Positions 59,506 to 64,000 of a stretch of DNA of 64,000 bases are shown one piece after another (the stretch's first letter is position 1; every line of letters begins with the position of its first letter). The notes below the pieces were generated by a model. It worked only from the letters and a program-made list of their open reading frames with translations, searched no databases and was not told the origin of the DNA. A program made the translations under genes and the position numbers. Origin of the DNA: Arthrobacter crystallopoietes (lineage in GTDB: Bacteria > Actinomycetota > Actinomycetes > Actinomycetales > Micrococcaceae); the NCBI RefSeq assembly GCF_017603825.1, contig NZ_CP072014.1, forward strand, positions 434,001 to 498,000, read 5' to 3'.

Positions 59506-59721
59506 TTAGCGCTTCTTGAGGTACTTGTAGTAGACATAGCGGCCACCGAAGTAGAGGCCAAGGACAAGGATGATGCGCAGAATGCCGTTCATGCCCGGGA
59601 ACAGAAATATGAATACATAGCTCAGCAGGAATATGACGGCCATGCCCCACAAGGTGCGCCGCCAGTCGATCTTAGGCACGTCGGGACGGTTGCCGGACCC
59701 CGAAGGTCGGTTATTGCTCAT
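59506..59721 (-). CDS. Small two-helix membrane protein
   Basis: This 71-residue protein has a polar basic N-terminus (MSNNRPSGSGNRPDVPKIDW) and two transmembrane helices (about 28-45 and 48-64) with a Tyr-Lys-rich end YYKYLKKR. No family recognised. It is convergent with the aminotransferase gene. Confidence 0.7.
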   Translation of the reverse strand: MSNNRPSGSGNRPDVPKIDWRRTLWGMAVIFLLSYVFIFLFPGMNGILRIILVLGLYFGGRYVYYKYLKKR

Positions 59722-59766
59722 GGCCCCAGTCAATCACAGGCACAGGCGATCCCTGTTGTCGAATGG

Positions 59767-60255
59767 TCAGCGCTCGACGAGGATGCCGTCCACGTCGGCA
59801 TAAGCCATCGCGCCTGGCCGGAATGCCACACCAGCGATCTCGACGGGTACGTCCACCTCGCCAAGAGAGTCCTTAGCACTCTTGCGCGGGTTACTGCCCA
59901 GTGCCTTGACCCCCAGCGACAGTTGCGCAATGGCAGTGCGGTCGCGAATGGGCCCATTGATGATGACGCCGGCCCAACCGTTTTCTACCGCTGCTGCGGC
60001 GATCATGTCCCCCATCAGGGCGGTGTTGAGCGAGCCGCCGCCGTCCACCACGAGAACCGAGCCTTCGCCGGGTGAATTCAGAACGGATTTCACCAATCCG
60101 TTGTCTTCATAGCAGCGAATGGTACGGATGGGTCCGCTGAATGCAACGTTGCCGCCCAGGTCCTGGAACTGCAGCGGCACCGACTGGAGGTCCTCGCCTC
60201 GCTCGTCATACAGGTCCGCGGTGGAAACAGAACCGGACAGATCAGTGCTGGTCAT
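59767..60255 (-). CDS. rraA: RraA family protein
   Basis: This 162-residue protein matches RraA / HMG-aldolase-type folds: MTSTDLSGSVSTADLYDERG, LVVDGGGSLNTALMGDMIAA (about 68-87) and GVIINGPIRDRTAI (about 95-108). Arg in PIRDR and the downstream region fit the metal/oxaloacetate decarboxylase-like site of the wider family. In E. coli, RraA inhibits RNase E, but actinobacterial members may be aldolases or decarboxylases. Confidence 0.88.
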   Translation of the reverse strand: MTSTDLSGSVSTADLYDERGEDLQSVPLQFQDLGGNVAFSGPIRTIRCYEDNGLVKSVLNSPGEGSVLVVDGGGSLNTALMGDMIAAAAVENGWAGVIINGPIRDRTAIAQLSLGVKALGSNPRKSAKDSLGEVDVPVEIAGVAFRPGAMAYADVDGILVER

Positions 60256-60365
60256 CGGGATGGACTCCTTTTCGCCACATGCGCTCGATCATAGCCCACG
60301 ACAGAAGGGAACCACTTCGCGCGTCCGTCGCGGATCCCGTCGACGACTACGCCGTTCCGCGGCAC

Positions 60366-61928
60366 TTAATCGAGCAGGAGCGCCGGTTCTTCCAAAATCG
60401 CGGCAACGTCGGCCATAAAGCGGGCGGAGAGGTCGCCGTCCACCACACGATGGTCAAAGGAGCCGCCAAGGGTAGTGATCCAGCGAGGAATGACTTCCCC
60501 GTCCAGCACCCAAGGCTTCTGCTTGATGGTGCCGAAGGCCACGATCGCGACTTCGCCCGGATTGATGATGGGAGTGCCGGTGTCGATGCCCAATGCACCA
60601 ACGTTGGTGATGGTCAACGTGCCGCCCTGCATCTCGGCCGGTTGGGTCTTGCCCGCGCGCGCTTTGGTAGCCAGCTCGTTGAGGGCGATGGCCAGTTCCT
60701 TCAGGGACAGATCCTGTGCATCCTTGATGTTCGGCACCATCAGACCGCGCGGCGTGGCGGCAGCGATCCCGAGATTCATGAAGTGCTTGATCAGGATCTC
60801 GTCATCGGTCCACGTGGCGTTGACGGAGGGGTTCCGCGCTGCCGCCCAAATCACCGCTTTAGCCAGAATCAGCAACGGTGAAATCTTGATGCCTTCGAAG
60901 TCGCGGCTGGCCTTAAGCCGCTTGACGAACTCCATCGTCCGGGAGGCGTCCACATCCACGAAGATGCTTACATGCGGAGCGGAGAAGGCCGATTCGACCA
61001 TGGCCCTAGCCGTGGCCTTGCGGACACCCTTGACCTTGACCCGTTCGATGCGCTGGTTCTGCGGCTTCTTGCTCGGCGCCCAGAAGGTCTCGGCCTGGTC
61101 CAGTTCGGCATCCCGCTGTGCCTGATAGCTCAGCAGGTCCGCCTTGGTGACCTCTCCACCGCGGCCTGTAGGGGTGATGTCCGCCAGATCGATCCCCAGA
61201 TCCTTGGCGGCCTTGCGCACCGGCGGCTTCGCCAGCACACGGGTCAGCAAGCGGTTCACCGCGGCCTGCACGGCCTCGCCGCGCTGCTGTCCCTTGGAAC
61301 CATCCCGGGTTAGTCCGCTTTCGCCCGCGGAGTCAGGGGACGCTGCCGAGGGAACCGGCGGCACGTGCGGTGCATGCTGCTGTGGCGCCGAATCGGAGAC
61401 GCCGTGGTGATGGGGAGCCGTCGTCGTTGTTTGGTCCGCAGTTGGGCTGGGGCTTGATGTGCGGCGCGGCCGGCGCTTGACGGCATCGGCCTTCGGTCCT
61501 GAGCCGACCAGCGACCCGCTTGTCGGGCCTGGTTCGCTGGCTGCGGGCGCTGACCCGACCACGCCAGCCAGCGGATCGCCCTCCGTTTTCCCTGGCGCCT
61601 CCTGCGGCAGGGCACCTTTAACCGGACGCGCGGTGGCCTGAAGCGCGTCCCCGGAGTCCTTCACGGGTGCGGGCTGACCGGCACCGCCGACGCTCACGGA
61701 GATGATCGGTGTGCCTACCTCGATGGTCTGGCCCTCGGGCACGAGCAGTTCCGCTACGACGCCCGCGTAAGGGCTTGGTAGCTCCACCAGGGATTTGGCC
61801 GTTTCGATCTCCACGATCACGTCATTGACGGCGACGGTGTCCCCGGGCTTGACCTTCCAGGAGACGATTTCGGCTTCGACCAGGCCTTCGCCGACGTCGG
61901 GGAGGTTGAATGATTCGATGTTCGACAT
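60366..61928 (-). CDS. Dihydrolipoamide acyltransferase (E2) of a 2-oxoacid dehydrogenase
   Basis: This 520-residue E2 has one lipoyl domain with the lipoylated Lys in [11 protein letters not shown] (about 42-52), a long Pro/Ala/Ser-rich linker (90-225), an E3/E1-binding domain [20 protein letters not shown] (about 232-251) and the catalytic core ending [18 protein letters not shown] (about 495-512). It transfers an acyl group to CoA. With E1-alpha and E1-beta it makes the branched-chain or pyruvate-type complex; the substrate is not decided. The linker is unusually long. Confidence 0.95.
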   Translation of the reverse strand: MSNIESFNLPDVGEGLVEAEIVSWKVKPGDTVAVNDVIVEIETAKSLVELPSPYAGVVAELLVPEGQTIEVGTPIISVSVGGAGQPAPVKDSGDALQATARPVKGALPQEAPGKTEGDPLAGVVGSAPAASEPGPTSGSLVGSGPKADAVKRRPRRTSSPSPTADQTTTTAPHHHGVSDSAPQQHAPHVPPVPSAASPDSAGESGLTRDGSKGQQRGEAVQAAVNRLLTRVLAKPPVRKAAKDLGIDLADITPTGRGGEVTKADLLSYQAQRDAELDQAETFWAPSKKPQNQRIERVKVKGVRKATARAMVESAFSAPHVSIFVDVDASRTMEFVKRLKASRDFEGIKISPLLILAKAVIWAAARNPSVNATWTDDEILIKHFMNLGIAAATPRGLMVPNIKDAQDLSLKELAIALNELATKARAGKTQPAEMQGGTLTITNVGALGIDTGTPIINPGEVAIVAFGTIKQKPWVLDGEVIPRWITTLGGSFDHRVVDGDLSARFMADVAAILEEPALLLD

Positions 61929-61943
61929 GGAAACTCCGATACG

Positions 61944-62918
61944 TCAGTAGGCGAGGGAACGGTCGAGGGCCTCAAGCAGGCGGTCGATGTCCGGAAGATA
62001 GTGCTCTTCCACCTTGGCCACGGGGTAGGGCATGTGGAAACCGCCCACCCGCAGGACCGGGGCCTCGAGGCTGAAGAAGGCGCGTTCGGAGATACGTGCG
62101 GCAATCTCGCCGCCGACGCCGCCGAACGTGGGTGCCTCGTGAGTGACGATCAGGTGCCCGGTCTTGCGCACCGACGTCGTAATGGTGTCGAAGTCGATCG
62201 GCGAGATGGAGCGCAGATCGATCACCTCCACGCTGTTGCCGTCATCTTCGGCAGCTTGCGCCGCTGCCAGTGCAACCGGCACCAGCGGGCCGTAAGCGAC
62301 TATGGTGGCGTCCGTTCCCTCGCGGACCACCTTGGCGCTGAACGCGTCCTGGCCGGGACTCTCCGTGTCCACTTCGCCCTTGAGCCAATAGCGGCGCTTG
62401 GGCTCGAACACGATGACCGGGTCGTTCGACTCGACGGCCTGCTGGATCATCCAGTAGGCGTCGTGCGGATTGGACGGGGTAATGATCCGCAGCCCCGCGG
62501 TATGCGCGAAGAGCGCCTCCGGCGATTCCGAGTGGTGCTCGATGGAGCCGATACCGCCGCCGTAGGGAATGCGGATGACAACGGGCGCACTGAGATCGCC
62601 GGAACTACGGGCATGGATTTTGGCCAGCTGCGTGGTGATCTGATTGAAGCCCGGGAACACGAAACCGTCGAACTGGATTTCGCAAATCGGCCGATAACCG
62701 CGGAACGCCAGGCCGATCGCCGTGCCGATAATGCCGGATTCTGCAAGCGGGGTGTCGACCACGCGGGTCTTGCCGAACTCGGCCTGCAGGCCTTCGGTCA
62801 CCCGGTAGACGCCGCCCAAAGCGCCGATATCCTCGCCCATAAGCATGGACTTCGGGTTGTTTTTCATCGTTTCGCGCAGGCCGGCGGTAATGGCCTTGGC
62901 AATGGTCATGTTGGCCAC
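61944..62918 (-). CDS. 2-oxoacid dehydrogenase E1 component, beta subunit
   Basis: This 324-residue subunit shows the transketolase-like pyrimidine domain and C-terminal domain: MLMGEDIGALGGVYRVTEGL (about 24-43), TPLAESGIIGTAIGLAFRGY and EVIDLRSISPIDFDTI. It starts at GTG 62918, which overlaps the E1-alpha stop by one base (TAGTG), so translation is coupled. It precedes E2 by 15 bp. Confidence 0.95.
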   Translation of the reverse strand: MANMTIAKAITAGLRETMKNNPKSMLMGEDIGALGGVYRVTEGLQAEFGKTRVVDTPLAESGIIGTAIGLAFRGYRPICEIQFDGFVFPGFNQITTQLAKIHARSSGDLSAPVVIRIPYGGGIGSIEHHSESPEALFAHTAGLRIITPSNPHDAYWMIQQAVESNDPVIVFEPKRRYWLKGEVDTESPGQDAFSAKVVREGTDATIVAYGPLVPVALAAAQAAEDDGNSVEVIDLRSISPIDFDTITTSVRKTGHLIVTHEAPTFGGVGGEIAARISERAFFSLEAPVLRVGGFHMPYPVAKVEEHYLPDIDRLLEALDRSLAY

Positions 62919-64000
62919 TAGTTGTTCTCCCCTGCCTCGTCGGCGTCCGCGAAGCCTGCCTCATACTCCCGGTGCCAGGCGAGCTCTTCGGCGACCAGCG
63001 GGTGCGGGTCGGCGTAGACGTTGTTGAAGCTCTGCACCATTTCCGGACCGGTCATGGCCAGGACCTCGGCGCGGACCTTGGCTGCCAGCTCATCGCCCTG
63101 GACTTCAACCTGCTCGAAAAAGGAGTCATCCGCGGTGTTGCTGGAGCGCAGATACCGTTCCAGGCGCTTAAGCGGGTCTTTTTCCTTCCACGCGTCCTCC
63201 TCGGCGGAGAGCCGGTACTTGGTGGGATCGTCGGCGGTGGTGTGCGCGCTCATCCGGTAGGTGAACGCCTCGATGAGCACCGGGCCACGGCCGGAACGGG
63301 CATGCTCCAACGCCCAGCGCATGACGGCGTGGACGGCAACCACATCATTGCCGTCCACCCGGATCCCCGGGAAGCCGTAGCCGCTGGCACGGTTCGACAG
63401 CGGGATCCGCGACTGCACTTCGGTAGGCACGGAGATGGCCCAGTGGTTGTTCTGGCAGAAGAAGACCACGGGAGACTGGTTCGAGGCCGCGAAGACCATC
63501 GACTCGTGAACGTCCCCCTCGGAGCTGGCTCCATCGCCGAAGTAGGCGACACTGACGCCGTCCTCACTGTCCCGCTGCAGGCCCATGGCGTAGCCGACGG
63601 CGTGCAGGGTCTGGGCGGCGAGGACCAGCGTGTAGAGGTGGAAGTTCTTTTCCCGGGGATCCCAACCGCCGCTGGAAACACCGCGGAAGAGCTTGAGCAA
63701 GGCGGACAGCTCGAGCCCGCGGGTCAGCGCCACACCGTGCTCACGATACGTCGGGAAGACATAGTCATTCGCCTGCAATGCGGTCCCGGAGCCTATCTGG
63801 GCGGCTTCCTGCCCCAGCAACGGCGGCCACATAACGAGTTGCCCCTGGCGCTGCAGCGCCACGGCTTCCTGGTCGAAGCGCCTCACCAGGAACATGTCCC
63901 GGTACAGCCCGCGCAGGGCCTCGCCGTCCAGATGCGCGGCGTAGGGCCCGTACTGGACGTCCTCCCGCAGCGTTCCGTCCGAGGCAAGTAGCTGCACCAT
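62918..64000 (-). CDS. 2-oxoacid dehydrogenase E1 component, alpha subunit
   Basis: This subunit, at least 360 residues, holds the ThDP-binding motif GDGASSEGDVHESMVFA...CQNNHWAIS (about 153-190) and the phosphorylation-loop-like YRMSAHTTADDPTKYR (about 262-277). An ATG lies at the window edge (64000), so the true start may be there or upstream. E1-alpha, E1-beta and E2 form one operon on the minus strand. Similarity favours BCKDH/PDH-like complexes of actinobacteria. Confidence 0.92.
   Translation of the reverse strand: MVQLLASDGTLREDVQYGPYAAHLDGEALRGLYRDMFLVRRFDQEAVALQRQGQLVMWPPLLGQEAAQIGSGTALQANDYVFPTYREHGVALTRGLELSALLKLFRGVSSGGWDPREKNFHLYTLVLAAQTLHAVGYAMGLQRDSEDGVSVAYFGDGASSEGDVHESMVFAASNQSPVVFFCQNNHWAISVPTEVQSRIPLSNRASGYGFPGIRVDGNDVVAVHAVMRWALEHARSGRGPVLIEAFTYRMSAHTTADDPTKYRLSAEEDAWKEKDPLKRLERYLRSSNTADDSFFEQVEVQGDELAAKVRAEVLAMTGPEMVQSFNNVYADPHPLVAEELAWHREYEAGFADADEAGENN

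Overview
The window looks like a chromosomal segment of a high-GC Gram-positive soil actinobacterium, most likely of the Micrococcaceae (Arthrobacter and relatives). The evidence is the strong GC bias at third codon positions with long antisense open frames, frequent GTG starts, and family content typical of that group: LAL-type LuxR, PadR, CspA, DUF456, DUF3830 and NMT1-like substrate-binding proteins. No insertion sequence, phage module, CRISPR array or rRNA operon is visible. One tRNA gene, tRNA-Ala(CGC), is present.

The dominant theme is catabolism of aromatic and related organic acids. Bases 1-9.3 kb carry a PadR regulator, an acyl-CoA synthetase, two solute-binding lipoproteins flanking a ThDP enzyme, a LysR regulator, a flavin reductase and small accessory genes. 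Bases 9.5-19.7 kb hold a complete benzoate-to-muconolactone module. catA (-) is divergent from benABCD (+), followed by a large LAL-type LuxR regulator and then a LysR-catB-catC operon (-). A second catabolic block lies at 45.0-53.7 kb: a MarR regulator divergent from SDR, amidohydrolase, acyl-CoA dehydrogenase, MaoC hydratase and a solute-binding lipoprotein, followed by a full ABC importer. Its order matches the phenylpropanoid side-chain (phdR/phdBCDE) locus known from Corynebacterium glutamicum. A 13-bp motif, TTGAAAAAGTCAA, occurs at this block and 47 kb away at the acyl-CoA synthetase, with a variant at the ABC importer. The likely flow is therefore uptake, CoA activation, side-chain shortening to a benzoate-type acid, then BenABCD and CatABC. 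The final steps to 3-oxoadipate are not in the window.

Bases 19.9-27.1 kb are mixed: dienelactone-hydrolase-like enzyme, DUF503, PaaI-type thioesterase, aldo/keto reductase, MFS exporter, fatty-acid desaturase, cold-shock protein and a PspA-like pair. Bases 27.1-31.7 kb form a GntR-controlled unit with amidase, two maleate-isomerase-like proteins and a divergent DUF3830 gene. They share the operator candidate GATTGTTGACAATC. Bases 32-44.8 kb are largely housekeeping or accessory: RNase Z, YqeY-like protein, small membrane peptides, tRNA-Ala, Lrp/AsnC regulator, DedA-like and DUF456 proteins, MFS, SGNH hydrolase, NmrA-like protein, CitE-like lyase, FMN reductase and aldo/keto reductase.

Bases 54.1-58.1 kb are the least explained part. 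They contain a lipoprotein with two GerMN-like repeats, three near-identical tandem hairpins whose arms show a compensatory change, and a stand-alone SpaB_C (lantibiotic dehydratase C-terminal / thiopeptide-type) protein. Upstream of that protein, on the same strand, is a 44-codon gene for a small exported-looking peptide ending in Trp-Asp-Trp. A LuxR-type regulator is divergent. I read this as a candidate unusual peptide-modification or peptide-signal locus. The right edge (58.2-64.0 kb) has a PLP aminotransferase, a small membrane protein, an RraA-family protein and the E2, E1-beta and E1-alpha genes of a 2-oxoacid dehydrogenase complex.
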